From: JAAZNV01 sp035358315 | GTDB taxonomy: Bacteria > Patescibacteriota > WWE3 > UBA101185 > UBA10185 | Length of the DNA: 50,735 bases | Direction: 5' to 3' | Assembly: GCA_035358315.1 (NCBI GenBank) | Contig: DAOPPB010000003.1 | Location: 1-50,735 of the forward strand | Shown here: positions 14,418 through 23,513 of the stretch, piece after piece | Layout of the letters: every line of letters starts with the position of its first letter | Position numbering within the stretch: the first letter of the stretch is position 1 | Notes under the pieces: generated by a model | What the model was told of the DNA's origin: nothing | What the model saw: only the letters and a program-made list of their open reading frames with translations | Databases searched by the model: none | Program-made: the position numbers and the translations under genes

Positions 14418-15955
14418 CTAAATTTGTAGAAAAACACGATAAGCTGGTCGGTAGGCTCTTGGAGATTAACTTGGGTATTTTAACATGGGGCCTGCTTCTT
14501 TCTCCTGTATGGCTTGGAATACTTTTTCCGGAAGCCGTAGTGTACGTTCTTACCTTTCTAACGGTGTATTGGAGTTATATTGCCTGTGTTCATACTTATG
14601 GTTTGTTTTCCGGTTATAGGCGGTACAAAGAGGAAATGGCCGAAGATTGGTATTTAAATTGCCGAAAGCTTGATTTTTCAACTCTTCCGGATAAAAAAAC
14701 TCTGCCAGCAAGACTTGAGGATGTAAGACATATAATCATCATTCCTGTCGTGAACGAACCGGAGGCCGTGTTAAGAGATTCTATAAATAGCATTTTTAAC
14801 CAGACATTCCCTGTCTCTCAAATATCGCTTGTTTTTACTGTAGAGCAAAAATATTCCGAGGAAGTTATTCAGCGTATAAAGAAGATAATAGGAAGCAGAG
14901 ACAAGAATCTTAATAGCCTTATGTTTTTTATCCATCCTGCTGGAATTCCCGGCGAGGCTATAGGGGATGGGGGTGCAAACCGTGCTTGGGGGTCATCTCA
15001 CGCCGTTGAGGAATTGAGAAAAAGAGGCGAGAACATAAGGAATTATATTTTCAGCAATATGGATTCCGACCATGTTTTAAATAGGCAGTACATAGCTAGA
15101 TTAACACATTTATATCTAACCACTGACAATAGAGATAATCACTTTTATTCTTCTGCAGTTCCCTTATTTGATAATAATCTTTGGAGAGTCCCCTTGTTAA
15201 TGAGATTGGAAGCTAATTCGGTAACTTTAGGAGTAATATCTGACTGGGCAGTATCAAAGGGAAAAATAAGAAAATGTTTTTCGGCTTTTTCAGTTTCACT
15301 TCAGACTTTGATAGATGCGGATTATTTTGATGTTGCTTTGGGAGCTGACGACACCATCTTTTATTGGAGAGCTTTTTTTGCCAGAAACGGAAATTTTGAT
15401 GGGGTACCCCATTATATTCCTTATTCTGCTGATGCGGTCGAGGGTAAAACATTTAGGGATTCACATAAAAGCTTATACAAGCAGCTTTTGAGGTGGAGTT
15501 GGGGAGCAATCGATTTTCCGCTTTCAGTAAAAACTTTCATGAAGAGAAACGACATTAAGTTTTCAACAAAAATAAAGTGGTTGAACAGACATATAAAAGA
15601 ACGGGTCGTGCTTACCGATATAGTGTTTCTGATAACTTTTGGATTTATGATAGTAACTTTGGTGAACCCATATGTCAGACAGTCAAATTTTGCTTACAGT
15701 TTGCCGAAGATCATGAGTTTCATACTTACTCTGACAATGGTTTTTATGGTTCCCGGTGTGTACTTTAGGAAAAAATTTTCTGCTCCGCCGCCTGAAAACT
15801 GGAGTCCATTCAGGAAAATATTGACCTATTTTGAAGCCCCATTGATAACAATAAATCTTCTTACGTATTCTTTTTTTCCTACACTGCACGCGCAAACCAT
15901 GATGGTTCTTGGAAAGAGATTTAAAGATCTTTATCATACTCCGAAGATAAGATAA
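14411..15955 (+). CDS. Membrane glycosyltransferase family 2 (cellulose synthase-like)
   Basis: The 514-residue enzyme has two membrane helices at about 20-60. The GT-A domain starts at about 105 (HIIIIPVVNEPEAVLRDSINSI). Its metal-binding DxD motif is in SNMDSDHVL near residue 218. A GADDTIFYW motif for acceptor binding is followed by QLLRWSWGAID, the Q/RxxRW motif of processive GT2 enzymes. Four further helices end the protein. It probably adds sugars to a lipid-linked or exported polysaccharide on the inner face of the membrane. The stop abuts the start of the next gene (WecA/MraY-like), which supports a common role in surface glycan synthesis. Confidence 0.82.
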   Translation: MLAKFVEKHDKLVGRLLEINLGILTWGLLLSPVWLGILFPEAVVYVLTFLTVYWSYIACVHTYGLFSGYRRYKEEMAEDWYLNCRKLDFSTLPDKKTLPARLEDVRHIIIIPVVNEPEAVLRDSINSIFNQTFPVSQISLVFTVEQKYSEEVIQRIKKIIGSRDKNLNSLMFFIHPAGIPGEAIGDGGANRAWGSSHAVEELRKRGENIRNYIFSNMDSDHVLNRQYIARLTHLYLTTDNRDNHFYSSAVPLFDNNLWRVPLLMRLEANSVTLGVISDWAVSKGKIRKCFSAFSVSLQTLIDADYFDVALGADDTIFYWRAFFARNGNFDGVPHYIPYSADAVEGKTFRDSHKSLYKQLLRWSWGAIDFPLSVKTFMKRNDIKFSTKIKWLNRHIKERVVLTDIVFLITFGFMIVTLVNPYVRQSNFAYSLPKIMSFILTLTMVFMVPGVYFRKKFSAPPPENWSPFRKILTYFEAPLITINLLTYSFFPTLHAQTMMVLGKRFKDLYHTPKIR

Positions 15956-17461
15956 ATGAAGTTAAATAAGAGGATCGCTAAGACAACCGAATATGCATTG
16001 GAGAGATTAAAGGATAGAAATCTTTCCAATTTTCTGTTAAACACTTTGCTTTCTTTGTTACTATTTCTCTATATCTTAAGCAGATTTAAGTTCTTGAACG
16101 ATTATGTGCCATTTTGGTATACAAGAAACTGGGGAGATTCTCAACTTGCACCGAGATTTATGCTGTATCTTATTCCTCTTACCAGTCTCGCTGTAAATTT
16201 ACTGGGTCTTCTACTGGCTATCCTTAATAAGTATTATCTTAGGTATTTGGAAGATATGGTTTGGTATCTCGTCCTTTTTGCAAATGTGTTTTTAATAGGC
16301 TCCGTTGTCAGAATAATAAGAATATCCTCAATTCCTTTCAAACCTATCATAAACCCTATTTACATAAATCTGCTCCCGGCGCTTTTTTTCTCAGCGTTGT
16401 TTATGAATTTTTTCATGCCTTATTTTATAGAGTTTGCGAAAAAGAAGAATTTGGTAACAAACCCGAAGATTCATGATCATCCCGGAATGATTTTGCAAGC
16501 CCCATCGGCCAGAGGCGGCGGATTTATTTACGCTATTGTATTTTTAATTTCCGCGGCTATTTTTGTCGGCTTTAACAAAAATTTTTCCGGTTTATACATT
16601 TCAATAATAATGACAGCTACTTTGGGAATATTAGATGATTATCAGAATACTCATCCGAAATCACGATATAGATTATTAGAAAATCCTTTTCTTAGGTTAT
16701 TCTTGCTTTTTGTTAGCGTTTTACCTGTTGTTTTATCCGGTGTTACGATTTATACGATTAGTAACCCATTCGGAGGTTTTATTTCTCTCAATGTATTTGA
16801 AATGAAGATGGGAAGTAGGGCTATTCCTTTGGTTCCTGTAGCAGTTACTTCTTTGTGGATAGTGTGGATAATGAATGTACTGTCCTGGTCTAACGGAGTA
16901 GATGGTCAATTTCCAGGTATTGTCGGAATAGCTTCTTTGTTAATTGCTATATTAGCTTTGAGATTCAAAGAGTTAACAGAAATTCATCACCAGATTGCCT
17001 TATTATCGGTTATAAGCGCAGGGGCAGCTTTCGGTTCTGTTAAATATAATTGGCACCCATCAAAAATAATGTGGGGTTTTGGGGCAATGTCTGCAGGATT
17101 GGTAATTGCGAGTTTGGCTATTTTGGCACAGGCAAAAATAGCAGTTTCGGTATTGATACTTCTGATACCGTTTTTGGACGCTTTAGTAACAGTAGGCAGA
17201 AGAATTTTGAAAGGGAAAAATCCGTTAAAAGGTGATAGGGGTCATCTTCACCATATTTTGCTGGATAAAGGCTGGAGTGTCAGCAAAGTAGCTTTATTTT
17301 ATTGGTTTGCTACAGCCATTTTTGGAATAATTGGCCTTTTGTCTCCTGAGAGAGTAGTGTTGAAAGTCACATTTTTGATTGTAGGTGTTGTAGCTTCAAT
17401 TCTTATATTTTTTAATATCACTTCAAATCATAAGGGAGAAGTGTCTCCGCCCGCAAGCTAA
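15956..17461 (+). CDS. MraY/WecA-family sugar-1-phosphate transferase (GT4)
   Basis: The 501-residue polytopic protein transfers a UDP-sugar phosphate to a polyprenyl phosphate, the first step of lipid-linked glycan synthesis. Family signatures are RGGGFIYAI, the catalytic LGILDDYQN, NVLSWSNGVDGQFPGI (for NxxDGLDGL) and the cytoplasmic loop GDRGHLHHILLDKGWS. The HLHH motif is that of WecA/TagO enzymes, not MraY. An extra N-terminal region of about 170 residues with three or four helices precedes the core, so the protein is longer than WecA (about 360). It starts directly after the GT2 stop and both are probably translated together. Confidence 0.85.
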   Translation: MKLNKRIAKTTEYALERLKDRNLSNFLLNTLLSLLLFLYILSRFKFLNDYVPFWYTRNWGDSQLAPRFMLYLIPLTSLAVNLLGLLLAILNKYYLRYLEDMVWYLVLFANVFLIGSVVRIIRISSIPFKPIINPIYINLLPALFFSALFMNFFMPYFIEFAKKKNLVTNPKIHDHPGMILQAPSARGGGFIYAIVFLISAAIFVGFNKNFSGLYISIIMTATLGILDDYQNTHPKSRYRLLENPFLRLFLLFVSVLPVVLSGVTIYTISNPFGGFISLNVFEMKMGSRAIPLVPVAVTSLWIVWIMNVLSWSNGVDGQFPGIVGIASLLIAILALRFKELTEIHHQIALLSVISAGAAFGSVKYNWHPSKIMWGFGAMSAGLVIASLAILAQAKIAVSVLILLIPFLDALVTVGRRILKGKNPLKGDRGHLHHILLDKGWSVSKVALFYWFATAIFGIIGLLSPERVVLKVTFLIVGVVASILIFFNITSNHKGEVSPPAS

Positions 17462-17567
17462 AAGGTTTTCCGGTACGTAGCCCGATGTTGGTCCCCCGAG
17501 ATTTAATTTTCTTTTAATGTTCTTCGGAAAAAATATTGAGAGCTTGCTAAGAATAATGTGAGAAAAA

Positions 17568-18242
17568 ATGAGAATACTTCTAGCTGGAATCAATAAAGGG
17601 ATAATTAAAGAATTAACTCTCAAACTTAAAAGTGTTTTCGTTGTTGACACTGCGTCCTCTGCTTCAAAAGCACTCATTCTTTCCGAGTCAACTTACTATG
17701 ATTCCATTATCATTGGTCCCTCTTTGTCTGACATGGATGGAATGGAATTATGCAGAACAATGAGAAATTGTGATGTAAACTCCCCTATCGCCTTGCTTTC
17801 GGATAAAGAAAATAGTTCAGATAGGGTTATGGGTTTTGATGCCGGTGTTGATGTTATGATTTCCGATAAGGCGAGTATAGATGAGATTATCTTGCAGACA
17901 AATGTTTTGGCTAGAAGAAATGGGAATCACAACAATTGTGAAAATTTTCTGAAGTGGGGAAATATAAAACTGGATGTGAAGAATAAAAAGTTTTATGCCA
18001 ATGATAATTTTATTTATTTACGAAGAAAAGAATTTGACCTTTTGGAGTACCTCATGATAAACAGGGGAAAGCCCGTATCAAAGGAAGAAATTCTCGACCA
18101 TGTGTGGGAAAAAGGAATTGACGTACTGAGTAATACTGTGGAAGTTCATGTTAGAAGTATAAGAGTTAAATTTGAAAAGGAAGCAAATTCAAAAATAATC
18201 AAAACTCATAGAGGATTTGGATACGAAATTGATTCCGGATAA
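17568..18242 (+). CDS. OmpR-type regulator with a degenerate receiver domain
   Basis: The 224-residue protein has a receiver-like domain (1-118) and a winged-helix output domain (125-224; RRKEFDLLEYLMINRGKPVSKEEIL, then NTVEVHVRSIRVKFEK and KTHRGFGYEI). The receiver has lost its phosphorylation chemistry. The phosphoacceptor Asp is Gly50 (IIIGPSLSDMDG), the acidic pair near the N-terminus is Gly7-Ile8, and the YLTKPF motif reads MISDKA. It therefore cannot be switched by a histidine kinase in the usual way, and no kinase gene is nearby. It may bind DNA constitutively or sense a ligand. It probably regulates the adjacent surface-glycan genes, but this rests on position only. Confidence 0.85.
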   Translation: MRILLAGINKGIIKELTLKLKSVFVVDTASSASKALILSESTYYDSIIIGPSLSDMDGMELCRTMRNCDVNSPIALLSDKENSSDRVMGFDAGVDVMISDKASIDEIILQTNVLARRNGNHNNCENFLKWGNIKLDVKNKKFYANDNFIYLRRKEFDLLEYLMINRGKPVSKEEILDHVWEKGIDVLSNTVEVHVRSIRVKFEKEANSKIIKTHRGFGYEIDSG

Positions 18243-18334
18243 TTGATAAAGCGGAGTATATTCGGTTGCATCTGAAGCATGTAAAATTGTACAAAGACTT
18301 GAGAAAAAAGTGTAAAAGCCATATCATCAAAGTA

Positions 18335-19282
18335 ATGATGAGAAAAATATATAATATTGTAAGAACGGCGAGACCTAGACAATGGCTGAAAAATCTTAGC
18401 GTTTTCGCGGCGCCTCTCTTCGCCGGTACTTTACTTGATACGGAAGTACTCACTTGGTCTTTACAGGCATTTGTAGCTTTTTGTGCCATTTCCTCCGGCG
18501 CCTATTTCATAAATGATGTAATAGACGCACCAAAGGACAGACTTCATCCGGTAAAGAAAAACAGAGCCATAGCTTCCGGTGAGGTCCGCCCTGTAACGGC
18601 GATAGTAATCGCGGTGATACTCATCTCTTTTTCCATTATTTATTCGTTCTCACACCTTGATGATTATTTTGTCTTTTTGTTGATACTTTATATTGTTGTT
18701 CAATTTGCTTACTCTCTTTTTTTGAGGAATGTAATTATCCTGGATTCCCTTGTGGTAGCTTCGGGTTTTATGATGAGAGTTTTGGCGGGAGGATTTGCAT
18801 CAAGGACTTCAATATCATCATGGATCATCCTTACCACTATCGGAATATCAATGCTAATGGCTTTTGGAAAAAGAAGATCTGAAAAAACTATTCTCGCCAA
18901 GCTTTCCGATAATCCGTCAGAAGTGGAAACGAGAAAAACCCTAAGGCACTACCCCGATAATTTGCTGGACAGCATGATTTCTATCTCTGCTTCCTACACA
19001 ATTCTCACTTATTCCCTTTTTACTTTTATGACTTCCCCCGAAGAGATAGGAGGAAAGATATCCGCAGTTCTTCCTTCCGTACTTAAAACTCCTAAACTCA
19101 TGATGCTCACAATTCCATTGGTGATATATGGTATCGCCAGATACCTTTATGTAATTTATGAAAAAGGGGAGGGAGAGTCTCCTGAAAGGGTCCTGTTGTC
19201 AGATAAGCCGCTATTATCTACGGTTCTGCTTTGGGCTTTATCCGTATTTTTAATAATATACGTCTTTCCTGGTCTTAATTAA
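18335..19282 (+). CDS. UbiA-family prenyltransferase, DPPR synthase-like
   Basis: From ATG 18335 the protein has 315 residues and eight or nine membrane helices. The first Asp-rich motif is in INDVIDAPKDRLHPVKKNR and the second region is FLRNVIILDSLVVASGF. The opening TARPRQWLKNLSVFAAPLF is typical of decaprenyl-phosphate phosphoribosyltransferases, which move phosphoribose to a polyprenyl phosphate on the way to decaprenyl-phospho-arabinose. The partner epimerase genes dprE1/dprE2 are not in this window, so the sugar product is uncertain. A start at 18266 would add 23 unusual residues and is less likely. It follows the regulator gene on the same strand. Confidence 0.78.
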   Translation: MMRKIYNIVRTARPRQWLKNLSVFAAPLFAGTLLDTEVLTWSLQAFVAFCAISSGAYFINDVIDAPKDRLHPVKKNRAIASGEVRPVTAIVIAVILISFSIIYSFSHLDDYFVFLLILYIVVQFAYSLFLRNVIILDSLVVASGFMMRVLAGGFASRTSISSWIILTTIGISMLMAFGKRRSEKTILAKLSDNPSEVETRKTLRHYPDNLLDSMISISASYTILTYSLFTFMTSPEEIGGKISAVLPSVLKTPKLMMLTIPLVIYGIARYLYVIYEKGEGESPERVLLSDKPLLSTVLLWALSVFLIIYVFPGLN

Positions 19283-19305
19283 TTTTTCTTAACAAGTTTT
19301 TAAGT

Positions 19306-19689
19306 TTATTTAGCAATTTTTTCTTCGGTTTTTAATTCTTCGGCGTCTTCGGTATTTTTATCATCTGTTTCATTTTCCTCTGTATTTTGTTGCTTATCTT
19401 TCTCTCCTTCTTCTACACCGTTCCCCATCTCTTCCGAAGTATTCTCGAATTGTTTCTGATAATATTCTCTTTCCATTTTCAGTATAAATTCTTCAACTTC
19501 ATCCGGAACATCTGCCTCAGGGTCATTTATGGTTTTCATTGTCGGCTCCTCATTGGTATCCTGAGCCGAAAGAACATTACCGCTTTCTTCGTAATTCATA
19601 GTACCCATAAACCCTATGGGCAGAATTAATACAGCTAAAAATATAACGAGTAATATTCCATTTAGGCCTACCTTTGCTATTTTTTTCAT
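19306..19689 (-). CDS. Acidic single-pass membrane protein of unknown function
   Basis: The 127-residue protein has one hydrophobic segment (about 11-30) and then a low-complexity tail rich in Glu, Asp, Asn and Thr. No family is recognised. Its start overlaps the stop of the upstream membrane protein gene by four bases (ATGA type), so the two are translationally coupled and may form a complex. It converges with the prenyltransferase gene, with 23 bases between the stops. Confidence 0.6.
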   Translation of the reverse strand: MKKIAKVGLNGILLVIFLAVLILPIGFMGTMNYEESGNVLSAQDTNEEPTMKTINDPEADVPDEVEEFILKMEREYYQKQFENTSEEMGNGVEEGEKDKQQNTEENETDDKNTEDAEELKTEEKIAK

Positions 19690-20255
19690 TCTAATTCTCC
19701 CGGTTTTTCGAGATATTTCTTATCGTTATCAAGCCACTCCCTGCTATCCTTTTTCATTTTTATTTCCTCTTCGGCATCAAAAATGAATATAAGTGTCACC
19801 AGAATTGATACCCCGAGCATCAGATAGAAAACCCACGTATATACCAAATCCGACATGGCCATTACTGCCGTTACTATGAGAAGAAGATAGGAGTAAGATA
19901 GCCAGACGGCTCCCTGGGTATATATTTCATAGGAATCCTGAATCAAAGATTGGGCTCTTATTGAAAATAATCTTGAGGTAGTGGAAGGTTTAATATGCGA
20001 ACTGTGAAAAATAAGCGCCTTTATGATCACGTATCCCAGACCGGCAATAAGAACTATTATCATAAAAAGAATAGAGTATGAATTGACTTTCAGATAATCG
20101 TAAGAGCTTTGAAATATAAACCCTTTTTGAGTGATTTTGAAACTTATTCCAAGGTATCTTGAAACCAAAACGATAGAAATTATTCTTGAAGCCAGAAGCA
20201 ACACGGCCGGTATTATTGCTTTGTCTATTAGTTTAATTAAAAGTTTGGACAGCAT
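19686..20255 (-). CDS. Four-helix membrane protein of unknown function
   Basis: The 189-residue protein has about four hydrophobic segments (roughly 12-32, 58-80, 115-135 and 140-160) and a charged C-terminal tail. No catalytic motif is visible and I do not recognise the family. It is divergent to the O-antigen ligase-like gene and coupled to the acidic membrane protein gene downstream. The pair sits within the surface-glycan region and may serve it, but there is no direct evidence. Confidence 0.6.
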   Translation of the reverse strand: MLSKLLIKLIDKAIIPAVLLLASRIISIVLVSRYLGISFKITQKGFIFQSSYDYLKVNSYSILFMIIVLIAGLGYVIIKALIFHSSHIKPSTTSRLFSIRAQSLIQDSYEIYTQGAVWLSYSYLLLIVTAVMAMSDLVYTWVFYLMLGVSILVTLIFIFDAEEEIKMKKDSREWLDNDKKYLEKPGELE

Positions 20256-20331
20256 ACTTTATGTGCAGTTTGCACGGTGACGGACAACGATTTGGAAAAA
20301 CATTGTTCGTTACTGTTATCATATTACTACC

Positions 20332-22272
20332 ATGAGAATGTTTCAGTCAATTGAAAACACTTTGAGAAAGCCCTATCTGTTATTTTATTCAGTCCTTATG
20401 TTTTTCACCCCGTTAATATTCGGAGGAGGAACAAATGAAATATACGAATTTCCGAAGATATTCTTTCTTTACTACTTCGGAATTTTCATTATATTTTTTT
20501 TCATTTCGGATGTAATTTTGAAACCCGTTAGAATCAAACGCCCACATCCTTTAGTTGTCCTTTTTCTCTTATTAACAGTAATTTCTACCTTGTTTTCGTC
20601 TCATTTTTATACCTCATTTTTCGGATATTACTCCAGGTTTTATGATGGTCTTCTGTCCTATCTTATTCTTTTCGGTTTGTATTTTGTGGGTATTAATAAA
20701 TTGGAAGAGAGTGATTTTGAAAAAATATTGAAAATAGCCATTTTCACTATACTGCCGATAAGTTTTTTAGGTTTATCCCAGTACTTTTCCGGGGTGGAGA
20801 GAGTTTATTCGACTATTGGCCAGCCTAATTGGCTGGCACAGTATTTGGGGATGCTTCTTCCGTTGGTTTTATACATGATTTTCGCCGAGGGTTCAAAAAA
20901 ATTCAAAATTTGGCTTGCAGTTTATATATTGGGTTTTTATTGTCTTTGGGTAACTTATTCAACGTCCGGAATAACGAGTTTTTTTATCGGCTTTTTGATT
21001 CTTATATTAAATATAAGGGAAGATAAAAAAGAAATACAAAACTTCGGGCCGAAATTGATATCAGTCTTTCTAGTGACTTTTTTTATCGTCTTTCTTAATT
21101 TAGGAATGTTTAAAGATAAATTAAATGACGCTTTTTTGGATTTGAAAAATCAGGTTTCCTTTACGGGAAAATCTTATACGGAGACGTCGAATAATAAAGT
21201 TATTGTTTCCGCCGGTGCCGACAATGTATACAAAGTTTCCGACCCCGGTTTTATAAGATTAAATCTTTGGAAAAGTACACTTAATCTTATATTTTCCGAT
21301 CCGAAAATATTTTTCATCGGGTCGGGCCCGGAAACTTTTCCTTACGTTTTTCAGAAGTTTAGAGGCTCTATTCTGAATTATTCCTCTGAATGGGATTTTG
21401 TTTTTAATAAACCTCATAATTATTATCTGGAAATTTGGTCCGAATCAGGTATTTTCTCTCTTTTGTCTTTTATCACCATTTTATATTTGGTTCTGAAAAA
21501 ATCTCCCGCTTTCCTAGTCCCATCTTTTTGCGTTTTTATGGTTTCAAACTTTTTCGGGTGGCCGGTTGTTCCTACCGGTTTACTATTTTGTTTTCTGATA
21601 TGTGGGATATCTGATTTTGGTAGTATCTCTTTCCCGTCTTACGGTGTTAAAAAGGAAAGAGAGACGGCGAAATGCTATAGGAATTCAAAAACAAGAAGAA
21701 TCGTGCTTATCCCTCTCTGGTTTTTTTATTTTTTTATTGTCTATCGATTATCTTTTTTCTTCAGTGCAGATAAAGATTATAAAAAATCACTGGAACTGAT
21801 TAAAAGGGACTCTTACGACTCCGCCTTGTATTATGCTGATAGAGCGGTTTTTAGAAATCCTTTGGAACCTAGTTATTACCGTGGTAGGGCAAAAGTCAGA
21901 TCGGCTTTTTTAGTACATAACGATGACGTAATTTCGGTTAAAAAGGATATTTTTGATGATTTAAAAAAAGCTGAAGAATTGAATCCTGAGAATTTGGTAA
22001 CGGTCAGAAATTCTATCCCAATTTATTATCTTTTAGCCGTTAAGGATTTTTACGCGGAGCCTGGGGAAAATAACGCAGACGAAAAGTATGCGGAGATTGT
22101 GAAAGACTTTTTTGCGAGAGTAAAACATAAATATTGGAATGACGCCGGAGTTATCTCATCGGTGGCTAAATATGAAAAAAAACTGGGTTTAGAAAAAGAA
22201 TTTGAAGAAAGTAAGTTAAGAATAAGTAAATTGAGACCTGATCTGCTCGAGTGGCATGAGTCATTCAGATAA
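20332..22272 (+). CDS. O-antigen ligase/polymerase-like protein with C-terminal TPRs
   Basis: The 646-residue protein has ten or more membrane helices through about residue 480 and the Wzy/WaaL (O-antigen ligase family) features. These include STIGQPNWLAQYLGMLLPL, WVTYSTSGITSF and a large external loop ending in FNKPHNYYLEIWSESGIF, where the conserved His lies. From about 485 a soluble part carries TPR-like helices (YKKSLELIKRDSYDSALYYADRAVFRNP). It would polymerise or ligate lipid-linked glycans outside the membrane. TPR-tailed versions are common in Gram-positives and CPR for glycoprotein or wall glycan transfer. An extended -10 (TGT-TATCAT) lies just upstream, leaving almost no leader. The stop overlaps the convergent PEGA gene by 12 bases. 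Confidence 0.83.
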   Translation: MRMFQSIENTLRKPYLLFYSVLMFFTPLIFGGGTNEIYEFPKIFFLYYFGIFIIFFFISDVILKPVRIKRPHPLVVLFLLLTVISTLFSSHFYTSFFGYYSRFYDGLLSYLILFGLYFVGINKLEESDFEKILKIAIFTILPISFLGLSQYFSGVERVYSTIGQPNWLAQYLGMLLPLVLYMIFAEGSKKFKIWLAVYILGFYCLWVTYSTSGITSFFIGFLILILNIREDKKEIQNFGPKLISVFLVTFFIVFLNLGMFKDKLNDAFLDLKNQVSFTGKSYTETSNNKVIVSAGADNVYKVSDPGFIRLNLWKSTLNLIFSDPKIFFIGSGPETFPYVFQKFRGSILNYSSEWDFVFNKPHNYYLEIWSESGIFSLLSFITILYLVLKKSPAFLVPSFCVFMVSNFFGWPVVPTGLLFCFLICGISDFGSISFPSYGVKKERETAKCYRNSKTRRIVLIPLWFFYFFIVYRLSFFFSADKDYKKSLELIKRDSYDSALYYADRAVFRNPLEPSYYRGRAKVRSAFLVHNDDVISVKKDIFDDLKKAEELNPENLVTVRNSIPIYYLLAVKDFYAEPGENNADEKYAEIVKDFFARVKHKYWNDAGVISSVAKYEKKLGLEKEFEESKLRISKLRPDLLEWHESFR

Positions 22273-23448
22273 TTCAATGTAGGCGTCGGAGACCCAACCC
22301 TCAACCGTGTCTGATACCTTTATTTTGATCCAACCGGTTTCCTTTTCCAACACTTTGTATTCATCTCCGGAATTTACCCTCGCTATCTCGGCTCCGTTTA
22401 GACTCGGTGTATCTCTTACTCTTAACCATCCATACGGAGTGGCTTTTATCTTGGCCGTTTCGCTTTTTGCAATAGAAACCCCTGCGGACGAAAGTTTTTC
22501 CAAAGCCTTTCTCGCCTCATCCGTTATTCCGCTATCGGACGTTGATGCTCCCAAATAAGCACCTTTTTTAAGGTCTTTTAATTTTTCAAGGTCCTCCTGA
22601 GTAGAAACCGGATTTCCATTTGCGTCATATATGTTTCCCTTGTAGTCTACAAAAAAATCAAAAACTTTCTCTTTGTTCATCCCCGTGTTATCCAGATTTA
22701 TTCCTCTTGTAGTATTCCAATATATCAATCCTTTTACCCAGCTCTGGGGGTCCGAAGTTACTGTGGGGTTGTCTAGCGACACATTGTATAGATTTTCCGA
22801 ATCTTCAAACATTTCAACAACCGGATTTACAGGATACGGGAACATTTTCACGGAAACGTTAAGCGTATATCCTTTTTGTACGTTTATTCTTGCTTCGCTG
22901 GATTCGTATCCCGGATATACTAATTTTAGTGTGTAGTCCCCGTTTGTTATCGCTCCGGAAGAAAATGGGGTTTTGCCCACTTTTGAGTCGTCAATGTAAA
23001 CATCGGCTCCCGAAGGTTCCGATACTATCCTTATCGTATTTTCGGACCCATCGTTATCAAACCATAACTCTTGCCCCGAAGAAAAAACATCCGAAACACC
23101 CAGATCTCTTACGATTCCCACGACAAAAATAGAGTCTTTTTTTGACGGAAGAAATTTTATTTTGGTTTGATACTGCCTGTTGTCGTTTCTTACTGTTATG
23201 ATGTTAGTACCCGGTTTTATGTTTTTTGACTCAAATGGGGTTCTCCCGACAACTTTATCATTCACAATAACCTCGGCCTCACCGTTTGTGACTCTGACTT
23301 CAAGACCGGATTTTGCCCCGATACCTGTGAGATTTCTTATTAATTCCCCTCCAAAGAAAACTACCAAAGCCACACCCAATATCCCCAGGAAATAGATTAA
23401 AGCGGTTGAAAGAGGTTTTTCGTCATTGCTTATTGTAGAGACTGCCAT
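22261..23448 (-). CDS. Anchored surface protein with two PEGA repeats and a bacterial SH3 domain
   Basis: The 395-residue protein has one membrane helix at about 16-38, so most of it is outside. Two PEGA repeats are visible at about 48-100 (VRVTNGEAEVIVNDKVVGRTPFESKNIKPG) and 139-200 (VSEPSGADVYIDDSKVGKTPFSSGAITNG). The last 70 residues form an SH3b domain (GWLRVRDTPSLNGAEIARVNSGDEYKVLEKETGWIKI). PEGA and SH3b parts usually bind wall or surface glycans. Its tail-to-tail overlap with the O-antigen ligase-like gene and its domains suggest a wall-binding structural protein. Confidence 0.8.
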   Translation of the reverse strand: MAVSTISNDEKPLSTALIYFLGILGVALVVFFGGELIRNLTGIGAKSGLEVRVTNGEAEVIVNDKVVGRTPFESKNIKPGTNIITVRNDNRQYQTKIKFLPSKKDSIFVVGIVRDLGVSDVFSSGQELWFDNDGSENTIRIVSEPSGADVYIDDSKVGKTPFSSGAITNGDYTLKLVYPGYESSEARINVQKGYTLNVSVKMFPYPVNPVVEMFEDSENLYNVSLDNPTVTSDPQSWVKGLIYWNTTRGINLDNTGMNKEKVFDFFVDYKGNIYDANGNPVSTQEDLEKLKDLKKGAYLGASTSDSGITDEARKALEKLSSAGVSIAKSETAKIKATPYGWLRVRDTPSLNGAEIARVNSGDEYKVLEKETGWIKIKVSDTVEGWVSDAYIELSE

Positions 23449-23513
23449 ATGTACTTAAATTAACATGACAGTGGTAAAATATCAACACCGGATCTTTGTT
23501 TGCGGTGGTGAGA

